Positions 17,079-26,971 are shown, numbered from the stretch's first letter. The stretch is DNA of 64,000 nt from Saprospiraceae bacterium (GCA_016710115.1 JADJLN010000010.1:124001-188000); one strand, 5' to 3'. The notes: generated from the letters alone by a model not told the origin. Numbers and translations: made by a program.

Positions 17079-18619
17079 TTCCGGCTTTTTTGATCTGCAG
17101 GATGGTCCAGTTCAAGATCCAGATCCATGTCTTCACCTTCCAGATTGCTACCGCGCATGCGAAGGGTGGCCCCTTGTCGGTAACGCAAGGCAGTTTTGGC
17201 TTCGCGGATGAGCGAGTCCTCCAAATAGAGTGCGCCATGATCCATGATGCGAAGAGATTCCCATGGTTGGCCGCAGCCTTGAAATTCGGTGCGGATCAGG
17301 GATATGGAACCTTCGGATGGAATGACCAGTTGGGAACCCCATCTTACCCGGATCAGACAATCCGTAAATTGATAGGATGTGGCATTGAGGAAAAAGTCGC
17401 CATTGATAAAGATCTCTTTTCCCTGGATGGAGTCTGCCGGGAGGAGATTTTTTACAATGGCATTGGTGAGACTCAGGGTGGAGTCGGGGATGTAGATGAT
17501 CGGAGAGGGGTCGGGTTGTTTGATCTCTACTCGGAAGGGCCATCGCTCGCCCGTTTTTTGTCCAAAAACGAAGAGGCTGCGCATGGGGCAATCGGACAAA
17601 CTTCGCCAGGTAAACATGGTGGAAATGACGGTTGGTTTCTGAGGTGTACCTGGTGGAATATCGATGTTTAAACGGATCCCGCCATCGTTGAGCAGACTGT
17701 CACATCCCGGACAATCGATCACCGCCAGCTTGTCATCCGGGTAGATTACGACTGGATAGTCCATGATATTGACCGGATATGGATTTCGAAAAGTCAGCGT
17801 CCAGGTCAGTGTTTCCCCGAATTTATGCTGGGTCGTTGGAGCCGCAATTTCGGAGGGAATGGGCAGAGGTTGGACCTGGATATCATCAATCCCCAGATAG
17901 GGCAGGCCGTTGGTGGTATCTACTGGTCCTGCGGAGAAAATGATCCATTTGATCGTGTCGGATGCGAGGAGGAACTCCTTAAAAGGAATCCAGTTTAAAG
18001 GCAGTGTATCTGATTGGAGGATGGTCTTCGGTTGAAATGAACGGTTTCCCTTACAGTCGCTTATGGTCCCATCTTCCAGGCTGTTCAGGGAACCGCGACA
18101 GGGTTCAGTTGCACTCACAGAAACCCGGATGGTGGGCCGTGGACAAAATGGGCTCATCGCTCTGGCTGCAAAAAACACCCGGTACGGTTGGCCGGGAAGA
18201 ACAGGGGAGGTCAGTTGATAGACCAGGGCCTCGTTGATCTGGGGTTCCCGGATCAAACAGGCATAGCGATCTCCAGAATAAGCAGGTGGGACGGGCGGTT
18301 CCTGGCGCATCCGGCAACAAGCATAATGCAGGGGGAGGAAGGGCAAAAAATACCGATCCTTGAGACAGCCAAATTCATCCCAATACCATTGACCACCTGT
18401 TGAGTCCATTTGGAATACAACCAGGTCGGGAGAGTTGTTGTGGCCTTCGGTTTCAAATTGATACGGGAGATAGATGGCCTCATCCAGGCAGGGTTGATCA
18501 AAATTTCCGTCAATGACCAAATTGATCAACGAATCTTTTTGGAGCATCAGCTGGCCTGATGCAGTGAAGCAATAAAGACAGAACAAGATCAATGTCAGAC
18601 TGAAGTATTTCTGATTCAT
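17066..18619 (-). CDS. Secreted protein of unknown function
   Basis: 517 residues with a clear signal peptide (MNQKYFSLTLILFCLYCFTASGQ). The mature part begins with a region like those of Bacteroidota extracellular proteins that carry a carbohydrate-binding-like module (GNFDQP...WYWDEFGCLKDRYFLPF, residues about 35-250). A domain with paired cysteines follows. The C-terminus (EGEDMDLDLELDHPADQKSRKKKK) ends in an A-rich run, and no T9SS sorting domain is seen, so the end may be a frameshift artefact at the poly-A stretch near 17070. I do not recognise a named family. It probably acts at the cell surface or outside the cell. Confidence 0.7.
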   Translation of the reverse strand: MNQKYFSLTLILFCLYCFTASGQLMLQKDSLINLVIDGNFDQPCLDEAIYLPYQFETEGHNNSPDLVVFQMDSTGGQWYWDEFGCLKDRYFLPFLPLHYACCRMRQEPPVPPAYSGDRYACLIREPQINEALVYQLTSPVLPGQPYRVFFAARAMSPFCPRPTIRVSVSATEPCRGSLNSLEDGTISDCKGNRSFQPKTILQSDTLPLNWIPFKEFLLASDTIKWIIFSAGPVDTTNGLPYLGIDDIQVQPLPIPSEIAAPTTQHKFGETLTWTLTFRNPYPVNIMDYPVVIYPDDKLAVIDCPGCDSLLNDGGIRLNIDIPPGTPQKPTVISTMFTWRSLSDCPMRSLFVFGQKTGERWPFRVEIKQPDPSPIIYIPDSTLSLTNAIVKNLLPADSIQGKEIFINGDFFLNATSYQFTDCLIRVRWGSQLVIPSEGSISLIRTEFQGCGQPWESLRIMDHGALYLEDSLIREAKTALRYRQGATLRMRGSNLEGEDMDLDLELDHPADQKSRKKKK

Positions 18620-19750
18620 CTCCGGGCGTTTTCATCGATATTCGTTGAAATGAATGAAAGGGACAATGATAGTCTGCCTGATTGTCGGGGATAGACCAAA
18701 ATAATGGGGAATGACCAGGGGATTGTTTTGTCATCATTTTTGCGGTGCCCGGCAAAAATGCCGCCAAAACGGAGTGTGCGTGACTCAATAACCCCGGGTT
18801 TCACCCGGGGCTATTGATGTTGGACCCCTCCAGGGTCCTTCAACTTTGAATCTAAAGAATCCGCCAACTGGCATCGAGCACTCGAGGAGGAACCAGAAAT
18901 CAGGAATGCCTGCCCGATGTGGCCCGAGGAATGAAAAATAAGGAAGGCGGAAAGCGGAAGTGGGAAGGCGAAAGGTGTGGAGAGTAGAGAGTGGAGTGTG
19001 GAGAGACGAAGATCTGTAATCCATTAGAGCATCTCGCTTCGTGCAGAAGGCCCTTAGGTTTGCAAAGAGGAAGTGGGAAATCAGAAGGCGGAAGTCGAAA
19101 AGCGAATTGCGAAAAACGGCCAGGAACTAGGAACCAGGAATGAGGAATCAGGAACGAGGAATCAGGAACGAGGAATCAGGAATGCTTGCCCGATGTGGCG
19201 GGTGGAATGAAGGGACGCAGAGACGGAGGGATGCAGAGATTTTTCTCCCTATCCTCTCATAACCTCCAAACTCATAACCTCCAAACTCATGAATCAGGAA
19301 TCAGGAATCGGAATCAGGAACGAGGAATCAGGAACGAGGAATCAGGAATGCTTGCCCGATGTAGTGGGTGGAATACAGGGACGAAGAGACTCAGGGACGG
19401 AGGAACAAGAATTACTCTACCTCCCCCGGTTTGGCGCACATGAAGGTATTCTCCATAGAATGATTATGTCGCCAAACCACCCCCTCAAGAACACATTTGT
19501 TTCCGGATCCAGATGGATTATAGGAGGGGGACATGGATCGTTTCCACGGAAGGCGGAAAAAATCAGGAATGAGGAACTATTCTCCATTTTCCCTCATAAC
19601 CTCCAAACTCATAACCTCCAAACTCATAACCTCCAAACTCAGGAATCAGGAATGAGGAATCAGGAATGCAAGAACCTTGCCTCCGGCAAGCCGGCAGGAA
19701 CACTTTTCAGATCTTGGTTGTTTCTTTGCCATTGATCTAAACCTGTCTGA
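18620..19750. repeat. Non-coding region with paired-hairpin element and AGGAATC repeats
   Basis: No convincing gene in about 1.1 kb. A 46-bp paired-hairpin element lies at 18792-18837. The rest is a patchwork: CGGAAGT-type words (18940-18970, 19070-19100), 7-bp AGGAATC/AGGAACG tandem words (about 19125-19190, 19289-19350, 19635-19665) and CATAACCTCCAAACT tandem words (19256-19290, 19595-19640). The phrase GAATGCYTGCCCGATGT recurs three times (18903, 19178, 19347), each followed within 10 bp by GGAATG or GTGGGTGGAAT. Confidence 0.7.
18792..18837. repeat. Paired-hairpin palindromic element (REP-like), copy 2
   Basis: Hairpin 1 is CCCCGGGT-TTC-ACCCGGGG (18792-18810), followed by CTATTGATGTTG, then hairpin 2 GACCC-CTCCA-GGGTC (18823-18837). 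The total length and layout match the element at 1003-1048, where the spacer also begins CTATT. Such paired palindromes are typical of REP-type elements; no RAYT transposase gene is in the window. Confidence 0.7.
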
Positions 19751-20437
19751 ATGATCTTTCCCATTGGCGATGACCAGGTGCATGGCGGTGACCGGCCGAT
19801 TTTCAGCTATACACTGATTGCGGCTAACATCGTCGTCTTTGTGGCGATGTTGATGATGATCCCTCCGGAAGAGATCAACGGGTTTTACATGACCTATGGA
19901 TCCATTCCCGGTGAAATCGTTCGGGGGCAGGATTGGTGGACGTTGGGATCGAGTATGTTTCTCCATGGGGGCATGATGCACCTGATCGGCAACATGCTGT
20001 TTCTCTGGGTCTTTGCAGACAATATCGAAGCGACGATCGGACCCTGGCGGTTTCTGGTGTTTTATCTTCTGGGTGGACTGATTGCCGGTGTGGCGCACAC
20101 GCTGTTCAACCCGGAGAGCATTGTACCGGCAGTCGGGGCCAGTGGCGCCATCTCTGCAGTTTTAGGCGCCTATCTGGTGATGTTTCCGGGCTCCCGGATC
20201 AAGGTCCTGATTCTGATCTTTTTTACCTCGGCTTCTGTTCCGGCCTTCCTGTTTCTCGGTTTCTGGATCGTCCAGCAGATGATTTCCGGCGTGGGTTCAA
20301 TCAGCACGGTCGATCTGGATACCGTCGGTGTAGCCTTGTGGGCTCATATTTGTGGATTTGTCTTCGGATTCCTCGCCGGGTTTTATTTTCGCACCCTGTT
20401 GAAACGGCGCGCCAGTGAAGTGGACCTTCTGGTCTGA
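19751..20437 (+). CDS. Rhomboid-family intramembrane serine protease
   Basis: 228 residues with six hydrophobic segments. The catalytic serine is in the GASGAIS motif at about residue 134, on TM4. The partner histidine is in GVALWAHICGF near residue 202, on TM6. The HGGMMHLIGNMLFLWVF stretch at about 74-90 is the rhomboid loop/TM2 motif. These enzymes cut other membrane proteins within the bilayer. The substrate is unknown. It lies 83 bp upstream of frr on the same strand. Confidence 0.92.
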   Translation: MIFPIGDDQVHGGDRPIFSYTLIAANIVVFVAMLMMIPPEEINGFYMTYGSIPGEIVRGQDWWTLGSSMFLHGGMMHLIGNMLFLWVFADNIEATIGPWRFLVFYLLGGLIAGVAHTLFNPESIVPAVGASGAISAVLGAYLVMFPGSRIKVLILIFFTSASVPAFLFLGFWIVQQMISGVGSISTVDLDTVGVALWAHICGFVFGFLAGFYFRTLLKRRASEVDLLV

Positions 20438-20520
20438 CAAGATCGGTGAACCACCACTTGCCATCCACCGTTTTCTGGAATAACACCAAGCACCTATCTT
20501 TACCCGCTAAACACAGTACC

Positions 20521-21087
20521 ATGACACAAGAGGAAATGGAACAACATTTCAAAGCAGCCCATGAAGAAATGAAGCATGCTATTGAACACTTGATTCATGA
20601 ATTAGGGAAGATTCGTACAGGAAAAGCGTCTACCTCCATGGTCAGTGAAATCCTGGTGCCCTATTATGGATCGCCTACACCGATGAACCAGGTCGCCAAT
20701 ATCACGACTTCGGATGCCCGGACCATAGCCATTCAACCATGGGAGAAATCAATGATTGGTACAATCGAGAAGGCTATTTTCGAAGCCAATCTGGGCATCA
20801 CGCCAATGAACAATGGCGAACAGATCATCCTGGGTATCCCGCCATTGACCGAAGAGCGACGGAAGGATCTGGTCAAACAGGCCAAACATCTGGGGGAAGA
20901 GGCCAAGATCAGCATCCGGTCAACCCGGCACAAACTGATGGACACCATAAAAAAAGCAGTAAAGGACCATTATCCCGAGGATTTGGGCAAACGCCGCGAA
21001 ACGCAGGTGCAGGATATGGTCAATGAATATTCGGCCAAGGCAGACCATGCAGTAGAAGTGAAGGATGCAGACATCATGACAGTCTGA
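20521..21087 (+). CDS. frr: Ribosome recycling factor
   Basis: Splits post-termination ribosomes together with EF-G. 188 residues from ATG 20521; the longer open frame from 20446 adds an N-terminus not found in the family. Typical segments are LGKIRTGKASTSMVSEILVPYYGSPTPMNQVANI, EKAIFEANLGITPMNNGEQIILGIPPLTEERRKDLVKQAK and the C-terminal coiled region. A -7-like TATCTTTAC lies at 20495-20503, 18 bp before the ATG. The gene converges with lpxH, with a gap of only 9 bp. Confidence 0.97.
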   Translation: MTQEEMEQHFKAAHEEMKHAIEHLIHELGKIRTGKASTSMVSEILVPYYGSPTPMNQVANITTSDARTIAIQPWEKSMIGTIEKAIFEANLGITPMNNGEQIILGIPPLTEERRKDLVKQAKHLGEEAKISIRSTRHKLMDTIKKAVKDHYPEDLGKRRETQVQDMVNEYSAKADHAVEVKDADIMTV

Positions 21088-21096
21088 ACCTCGCCA

Positions 21097-21876
21097 TCAC
21101 CCGTTGATCTCAGGATTGGCCGGATGGCCAGCCGGGTTCTCAAAAAACCGGAGGTGGAGTTCATGCCCGTCAAATTCGGCATAGGAGCAATAGTGCAGCC
21201 AGTCACCCAGATTGACATACCGTGATCGTCCATTGGACAGGGTAATATCCAGGGGGAGGTGTCGGTGCCCGAAAATAAAATAGTCGATCTGCTTGTCCTT
21301 CAGGGTGTCTTCGCAATAATGCACCAGCCATTCCTTTTCCTTGCCCAGGTAGGATTCATCACCACGGGTCACCTCCCGGCTCTGTCCGGAAAAGAAACGC
21401 ATCAAACGGATACCCAGATTAGGGTGCAGCCGGGCAAACAGCCATTGGCAGACCGGGTGCGCAAAGACCTTTTTGATGAACTTGTAGCCGTGGTCGCCCG
21501 GTCCCAACCCGTCGCCGTGACCGATCAGGATGGTTTTACCATTGAATTCCCGCAGAATGGGCTCCCGGAGGACAGGGATACCGAGTTCGGTTTCAAAGTA
21601 CCCGAACATCCACATATCATGATTGCCGGTAAAAAAGGTAACTGGCAAGCCACGGTCACGCAGCTCTGCCAGTTTTCCCAACAAACGCAAATAGCCTTTT
21701 GGAACAACCGTCCGGTATTCAAACCAGTAGTCGAACACATCGCCGACAATATAGATCGCTTCCGCATCACCGGAAATCTGATCCAGCCAGCGAACGATCT
21801 TCTTTTCGCGCTCCTGACTGCTGGTTGCCCCGGCGACTCCCAAATGAAAATCGGATGCGAAATAGATCTTTTTCAT
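21097..21876 (-). CDS. lpxH: UDP-2,3-diacylglucosamine diphosphatase
   Basis: A lipid A biosynthesis enzyme that hydrolyses UDP-2,3-diacylglucosamine to lipid X at the inner membrane face. 259 residues with the calcineurin-like metallophosphoesterase motifs: SDFHLG (residues 8-13), GDVFDYWFEY (about 45), GNHDMW (about 84), IGHGDG (about 118) and FGHRHLP near residue 204. These are the residues that bind two Mn ions. It follows the 3-hydroxyanthranilate dioxygenase gene by 29 bp on the same strand, so the two may share a transcript despite unrelated pathways. Confidence 0.92.
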   Translation of the reverse strand: MKKIYFASDFHLGVAGATSSQEREKKIVRWLDQISGDAEAIYIVGDVFDYWFEYRTVVPKGYLRLLGKLAELRDRGLPVTFFTGNHDMWMFGYFETELGIPVLREPILREFNGKTILIGHGDGLGPGDHGYKFIKKVFAHPVCQWLFARLHPNLGIRLMRFFSGQSREVTRGDESYLGKEKEWLVHYCEDTLKDKQIDYFIFGHRHLPLDITLSNGRSRYVNLGDWLHYCSYAEFDGHELHLRFFENPAGHPANPEING

Positions 21877-21905
21877 ACCTGGCCGTCCGGTAAAGGTACA
21901 TCAGA

Positions 21906-22436
21906 TCACCCGACAAAACGGGGATCAGCGGCCATCACTTCACCGCAATGCGAACAGGTTCGCATCTCATCACTGCCATAATATTCCCGAAACCGGGGAA
22001 GAAAGTCCTTTTCGATATTGTCGAGATGGAAGTAGGATTCGTGCAGTTTTTCATTGCAGTTGTCGCAGAACCAGAGCAACCCGTCGGTGTCCTTCTGCTG
22101 ACGCTTGCATTCAATCACCAGACCGATACTCCCTTCGGAGCGCATCGGTGAATGCGGCACCCGGGCTGGGAGGAGGAACATTTCTCCCTGCCGGATCGGA
22201 ATATCAACTGCCTTTCCATCTTCCTGGATACGCACATTGATATCCCCTTCGATCTGGTAAAACAGTTCTTCGGTTTCGTTGTAATGGTAATCCTTCCGGG
22301 CATTGGGTCCGGCGACGATCATGACGATATAGTCGCCGGCATCATGATACAGGTTGCGGTTACCAACGGGGGGTTTGAGTTCGTGTCGATGTTCATCGAT
22401 CCAGGCTTGCAGGTTGAATGGTCTGCGGATTGCCAT
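21906..22436 (-). CDS. nbaC: 3-hydroxyanthranilate 3,4-dioxygenase
   Basis: Opens the ring of 3-hydroxyanthranilate to 2-amino-3-carboxymuconate semialdehyde, the substrate of the ACMSD encoded at 34036. 176 residues, a cupin fold. The iron ligands known for bacterial enzymes fall at identical positions: His51, Glu57 and His95, with substrate-contacting Arg47 and Arg99. The C-terminal rubredoxin-like iron site is present (Cys124, Cys127, Cys161, Cys164), as in the bacterial rather than animal form. The divergent SDR gene starts 54 bp away; this pairing is common in Bacteroidota kynurenine loci. Confidence 0.95.
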   Translation of the reverse strand: MAIRRPFNLQAWIDEHRHELKPPVGNRNLYHDAGDYIVMIVAGPNARKDYHYNETEELFYQIEGDINVRIQEDGKAVDIPIRQGEMFLLPARVPHSPMRSEGSIGLVIECKRQQKDTDGLLWFCDNCNEKLHESYFHLDNIEKDFLPRFREYYGSDEMRTCSHCGEVMAADPRFVG

Positions 22437-22490
22437 AAGCCAGTCAGGTTTAGCGATATTTACCGGTAAGATAGAAAAAATCGAGTACGC

Positions 22491-23275
22491 ATGAATCTGG
22501 ATCTAACAGGAAAACATGCCCTGGTAGGGGAGGAAGTAAAGGGCTGGGTCTGGCCTCTGCAATAGAACTGGCCGCTTTGGGGGCGACGGTCACGCTGGCC
22601 TCACGAACGGAGGCGGATCTGCAATCCGCACTGCAGAGGCTGCCGGCATTAAATGGGCAGGCGCACGATTATCTGGTTCTGGATTATGATCAACCCGAGT
22701 CGGTCCGGACTTCTGTGCGAAAGCGACTGGAATCTGTGGCGTATCACATCCTGGTGAACAATACCGGTGGGCCGCCACCTGGCCCGATCCGTCTGGCGGA
22801 TGTGGACGAATTTGAAGTGGCCTTCCGGCGGCATCTGGTGATCAACCAGATCCTCAGTCAATTACTCATGCCCGGCATGCGAGCGGATGGTTACGGGCGG
22901 ATCATCAATGTCATATCGACCTCGGTCAAACAACCACTCCAGGGATTGGGTGTATCGAATACCGTGCGGGCAGCTGTCGCCAACTGGGCCAAAACCCTGG
23001 CTTCAGAAGTGGCGCCATTCGGGATCACTGTCAACAATGTCTTGCCTGGAGCGACAAAAACGGAACGGTTGGAGTCGATCATCCGAACAAAATCCGGCAA
23101 GTCGGGATTGAGCGAGGAAGACACCATCTCGGCTATGGAGGCAGAAATCCCCTTGGGTCGGTTTGCGCGTCCGGAAGAATTCGGCGCGGCCGTGGCGTTT
23201 CTGGCGTCCCCGGCTGCCGGTTATATTACCGGCATCAATCTGCCTGTTGACGGTGGGCGCACGGGTTGTTTGTAA
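22491..23275 (+). CDS. SDR-family oxidoreductase (one-base deletion near the N-terminus)
   Basis: A short-chain dehydrogenase/reductase of about 261 residues when repaired. The ATG at 22491 reads MNLDLTGKHALVG and then leaves frame. Adding one G to the GGGG run at about 22527-22530 gives GGGSKGLGLASAIELAALGATVTLASR, the Rossmann nucleotide-binding motif. The second frame then continues with NNTGGPPPG, a catalytic serine in VISTSVKQ and the C-terminal GRFARPEEFGAAVAFLASPAAGYITG. The usual YxxxK is not evident (SNTVRAAVANWAK at that place), so catalytic details are uncertain. It is divergent from nbaC and may take part in kynurenine catabolism. Confidence 0.85.
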
Positions 23276-23298
23276 GGACAGGGGTTTCAGATTGACCT

Positions 23299-23934
23299 TT
23301 ACTTTCCGGGCCGTTGGAGGTGGAGGATGAACTCCTCTCCCTTCAGGTCGAATCCGGATTCTGTGGTCTGGATATCAAAAATATCCGGAGTGCCATCGCC
23401 GTAGAGGATGAATTTGCCGTTCTCCACCTTCCAGCGTTGATCATTGTTGTTGATGTCGATATCGATCTTCCCGTTTCGGCTGGCAGCCTGGATGGTGCCA
23501 TCCGGCTGAAGGGTGATGGCCAGTTCGAGATGATCGGTGATCGCCCGGGTGATGGCGGTGCCCAATCCGATCCCCATGTTCGCGATACCTTCCGCCATCT
23601 GGCCCAGGCCTTCAACCAGCTGTTCCAATCCTTCTGCCATGTCTTTCCCGGAGCCGCCATGACCGTCATCCGTTGTGATCGTTATCCCATTTTCATCGAG
23701 TGCTTTCCGGATTTCCTTTCCGGCACTGTCCAGCTCTGATCGAATCTCAGTCTTTGCGTCCCGGATGTCCTTGTCAGCCTGGTGCATGTCCTGATCCAGT
23801 TTGCGACCTGTTTTTTCCGAAAGAGAAACACGGACATCCCATTCACCGGTGAGGTCCTGCTGGACGGAGTGGTCGGAGGATTGGCAACCCAGGATCAGCA
23901 GGGCAGAAGCACAGATCATGATGCGGGTGTTCAT
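23299..23934 (-). CDS. Hypothetical lipoprotein
   Basis: 211 residues with a lipoprotein signal (MNTRIMICASALLILGC, Cys17). The N-terminal part of the mature protein looks like a lipocalin-type start (LTGEWDVRVSL). A charged helical stretch follows (residues about 40-85, rich in Asp, Lys and Glu), then a Gly-rich helix and a C-terminal beta-rich segment (DGTIQAASRNGKIDIDINNNDQRWKVENGKFILYGD) that resembles the strands of lipocalin-like domains. The helical insert in the middle is unusual. No family is recognised with confidence. It converges with the SDR gene. Confidence 0.7.
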   Translation of the reverse strand: MNTRIMICASALLILGCQSSDHSVQQDLTGEWDVRVSLSEKTGRKLDQDMHQADKDIRDAKTEIRSELDSAGKEIRKALDENGITITTDDGHGGSGKDMAEGLEQLVEGLGQMAEGIANMGIGLGTAITRAITDHLELAITLQPDGTIQAASRNGKIDIDINNNDQRWKVENGKFILYGDGTPDIFDIQTTESGFDLKGEEFILHLQRPGK

Positions 23935-24003
23935 GGATGATGCTGTTTTGATCAGGGAATAAACGATTGCAGATGGCGATCAAGTCTGTTTTCGACAAAA
24001 GAT

Positions 24004-24735
24004 TCAATCGTAATATTCGATCTCCCGAAGGAAGCGGAAGCCGAATGAGATCTCGCCGGTATAATTGACAATGCGCCGATCGGGAATCGTTCGTGTCGTT
24101 CCGGGGAAGAACGGATCGATGACATTGGGAATGCTGGGCTGGTCATATTGCCGGCTGAAATCGGGATGGAAACTCAATTCGATCACGCCGGATACAAAGT
24201 CGCTCAGGGGTATTTCCCAGCCACCGCCGAGCGAAAGCCCGTAATTGAATTTGCGGACGTAGGCGTCAGTCGGATAGATGAGACCGTTGGCGACAAAGTC
24301 TTCGTAGTCCTTCAGATTTGTACCGATGGTATAATCTCCCCGGAGTCCGAACAGATAATAGGCAACCCCAAACCCGATACCATAGCGTTTTTTAAACCCG
24401 ACAGCCAGGGACAAATTGTTGTATTTGAATTCATCCGTTCGCTGACCGAGAAAGATATTATTGACATTGATTGCCTGAAACCGGATCGCACTACCCCGCA
24501 CATGATAACCCGCCTGGGCATAGATGATGCCCTCATCCAGAGGTGGGGCTGATTCGATAAATCCGGCAACATGGTAGGCCCACAGCGGATCACGCTGTCC
24601 TTCCCCCCATCGCTGGAAACCGATGGCCGGGCCACCTTTTACGCCGAAGGCATAGGATTGGGCCTGGAGTGGACCCGACAGGAGGGACAGGAAAAACAGG
24701 ACGAGAACAGGCAGGGTGCTTTTCATCTGATTCAT
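24004..24735 (-). CDS. Outer-membrane beta-barrel protein, secreted
   Basis: 243 residues with a signal peptide (MKSTLPVLVLFFLSLLSGPLQAQ). The mature part has alternating hydrophobic/aromatic strands (YAFGVKGGPAIGFQRW, IIYAQAGYHVRGSAIRF, LSLAVGFKKRYGIGFGVAYYLFGLRGDY) and ends in a strand with aromatic residues (ISFGFRFLREIEYYD), the pattern of small outer-membrane barrels of the PorT or OmpA-barrel type. The ATG at 24735 overlaps the stop of the upstream glucosaminidase gene (ATGA), so the two are translationally coupled; MKST at 24726 is an alternative start. Confidence 0.75.
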   Translation of the reverse strand: MNQMKSTLPVLVLFFLSLLSGPLQAQSYAFGVKGGPAIGFQRWGEGQRDPLWAYHVAGFIESAPPLDEGIIYAQAGYHVRGSAIRFQAINVNNIFLGQRTDEFKYNNLSLAVGFKKRYGIGFGVAYYLFGLRGDYTIGTNLKDYEDFVANGLIYPTDAYVRKFNYGLSLGGGWEIPLSDFVSGVIELSFHPDFSRQYDQPSIPNVIDPFFPGTTRTIPDRRIVNYTGEISFGFRFLREIEYYD

Positions 24736-25997
24736 TTGACACGCAAGGATTGCCCGACCTGGATGGAGTCGGATTGCAGGTTGTTGAGTGATTTCAGTTC
24801 TTCGACACGAAGATCATATTGTTTGGCAATTCGCCAGAGGGTATCTCCGGGTGCAACGATGTGTTTGTCGGATTTACCAACAGATGGCACCTCACCTTCT
24901 GGTTCCAGTGTACGGGAAGGGATTGGTGTCGGGGTACCCGGAAGGTCGCTGTCATCGATCACGATCGGTTGCGGGCGGGGCGAATCAGGAGCGTTCACAG
25001 GTCCCTTGACGGGTAATTCCGCTTCTTTTCGGGGCTCGGGCCGGAGGGTCCGGGGGATCTCCTTCCCGGATACTTTCCAGCGCAGGCGCAGGCGTTCTCC
25101 CGGTGCCGGTTCCAGACCATCCGGAATCCGGTTTTTCTTGCGCAGCTTGTCGACCTTGATCCCGTACATCTGGCTGATACCCATCAGGGTTTCGCCTGCC
25201 TGTACCTTGTGCCATTGTTGTTTGCCCCGGAAATAATTGCGTTTGGGTTGGAGGAAAACCAGCGCATTTTCTTCCAGGGTCTCGTCTGTTCTATAGGTAT
25301 AATCATTGTATTTGAGCAGTTTACTGACCGGGGTTTCGGTCCGGTCGGCAATGGACTGTAGTGTTTCCGCGGGACGGGCGAAGGCGAGTCGGATATCATT
25401 GATCCGGCTGATGCCAGCCAGCCTGTCGAGTGCGTCGGGAGAAACGAGGTCATATTGATCGAGCTTGTATCGTTCGATCATCTCGATAAGCAGTTGAGGG
25501 TAACGTGGATTACTGGCATACCCGGCTTTTTTCAGACCGTGAGCCCAGCGTTGGTAGTCGGTTGGTGGAATGCGGAAGAGGAAGCCATAACGCGCTGCTT
25601 TTTTGGGATCCCGGAGAAATTCCGAATGGCCGATAAACGACGCCTCATCCCGTCGGTAGACCCGGAAACAGGATTTGATCCGATTCCCAGCGGCATCATA
25701 GTCATCATCAACCAGTTCGTAGGTTTCGCCGGTCCATTCGCTACCGCATTTGATCCCGAAGTGGTTGCGGGCTTTTTGAGCAAGTTCACTTCGCCCGCCA
25801 TTGGATTCAAGAATGGCTTGAGCCAGTTTGATGGACGCGGGGATGCCCGTGCGTTCCATTTCCTTTACGGCGATTTCGCGGTAGGTGCGGATATATTCAT
25901 CGTGAACTGGGTCCGGTGGTGGCACGGTGGTGGTCATGAGGAAGAACCCCAGAGAAAGACGGAAGAGAGCTGTCAGCATCATGTTCATTAGAATCAA
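24732..25997 (-). CDS. Glucosaminidase domain protein with LysM repeats
   Basis: A peptidoglycan hydrolase of about 421 residues. An N-terminal hydrophobic segment acts as signal or anchor. The glucosaminidase (Flagellar_J/Bax-like) domain covers residues about 35-165, with the catalytic Glu in SIKLAQAILESNGGRSELA and the HFGIKCGSEWTGE segment. Two or three LysM modules follow: QSIADRTETPVSKLLKYN near 215, HKVQAGETLMGISQMYGIKVDKLRKKN near 265, and HIVAPGDTLWRIAKQYDLRVEELKSLN near 375 to the end. LysM modules bind glycan strands. Several Met codons crowd the start (25997, 25988, 25982, 25979), so the exact start is open. Confidence 0.9.
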   Translation of the reverse strand: MILMNMMLTALFRLSLGFFLMTTTVPPPDPVHDEYIRTYREIAVKEMERTGIPASIKLAQAILESNGGRSELAQKARNHFGIKCGSEWTGETYELVDDDYDAAGNRIKSCFRVYRRDEASFIGHSEFLRDPKKAARYGFLFRIPPTDYQRWAHGLKKAGYASNPRYPQLLIEMIERYKLDQYDLVSPDALDRLAGISRINDIRLAFARPAETLQSIADRTETPVSKLLKYNDYTYRTDETLEENALVFLQPKRNYFRGKQQWHKVQAGETLMGISQMYGIKVDKLRKKNRIPDGLEPAPGERLRLRWKVSGKEIPRTLRPEPRKEAELPVKGPVNAPDSPRPQPIVIDDSDLPGTPTPIPSRTLEPEGEVPSVGKSDKHIVAPGDTLWRIAKQYDLRVEELKSLNNLQSDSIQVGQSLRVK

Positions 25998-25998
25998 C

Positions 25999-26007
25999 TA
26001 CCTTTAC
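25999..26007 (+). promoter_or_regulatory. -7-like element TACCTTTAC
   Basis: Lies 26 bp before the ATG of the SH3-type lipoprotein gene. It matches TAnnTTTG except for the last base. The same box occurs before uvrB (45266-45274) and, as TATCTTTAC, before frr. No clear -33 element is seen. Confidence 0.35.
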
Positions 26008-26033
26008 CCGAACGAACAAAGTCTTCTTTCCAT

Positions 26034-26971
26034 ATGTTTTTATGCCGGTTTTTACCCGTCTTGTTCCTTCTGGCAGCCTGTAAAAATACGAATCCCCGAG
26101 AGGAGTCGCAGATAGATCCGGCCACGGAAGAGAAACAGGAAATGGTGATGATGACCAGTATGGTCGATTACCTGCGTGTGCGGCGGGAAGCCTTGCGCGA
26201 AGCAGAGGTAGTCAGTTCATTGCGTGAAGGTGAAGCAGTCCTGTGGACCGGGGGCGTCAGCAATTTCAACGACACCGTTCTTCTGCGCGGGAAGGAGATG
26301 ATCGCTCCCTGGTATGAGGTGACAACCACATCCGGGACAACGGGATGGGTCTTTTCCGGAGCCGTTGAAAAGTGGGCCTTTGGCAAGAACATGCCCTATG
26401 TCGAATGTGCTCAGGCCTTTAATCAGGGTGATTTTTCGCGTTTCTATCCCTGTCTGGACGGGATCAGCCAGACACTTTCAGGCCCGGAGCATGTGCAGGT
26501 CAATCAATCGGGTCTCCGGCTCCGGCTTCAGGACGGGAAGACGATGCGTCTGAACAACAACCTCAATCCGGGAAAAGAGTATGCTGCCTACCAATACCGG
26601 GCGCTATCGATCCGGTGTATATCGTCAAGGAAAATTCGCGTGATGGATCCACTTTTCTGCTGGTTCATCAGGTAACGGGTGATCAGCTGGAGGTGCCGGG
26701 GATCGCACAGCCCATTCCGATGAGCCGGAGTCTGTTGTGTCTGGGCTCACTTCCGGATCGTCCGGGCAGTTATTCACTTGCGATCGTGTCCGCAGAGCCG
26801 CAATTATTGCGTACTGTATTCCAGCAGGATTTTCCGGAGCAATCGCTGGTTCGTGTAGTGTGGGAGAAGGATGGATTGCCGATGATCACCTTGCGGGACA
26901 GTGTGGGTGATCTGTCGAACTGGAAGTTGACAAGAGGGGTCAATCAACAATGGGATCTGCATAAAGTATGA
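26034..26971 (+). CDS. Lipoprotein with an SH3-like domain (one-base deletion)
   Basis: About 312 residues when joined. The signal MFLCRFLPVLFLLAAC ends in a lipobox (Cys16). Residues about 45-125 read like a bacterial SH3 domain (LRVRREALREAEVVSSLREGEAVLWTGG...WYEVTTTSGTTGWVFSGAV), often found in cell-wall-associated proteins. The frame fails after AAYQYR near 26599; one more G in the GGG run gives GAIDPVYIVKENSRDG and joins it to the frame ending at 26971. The C-terminal half is unrecognised. Its TGA overlaps the ATG of the next gene (ATGA), so the two form an operon. Confidence 0.78.
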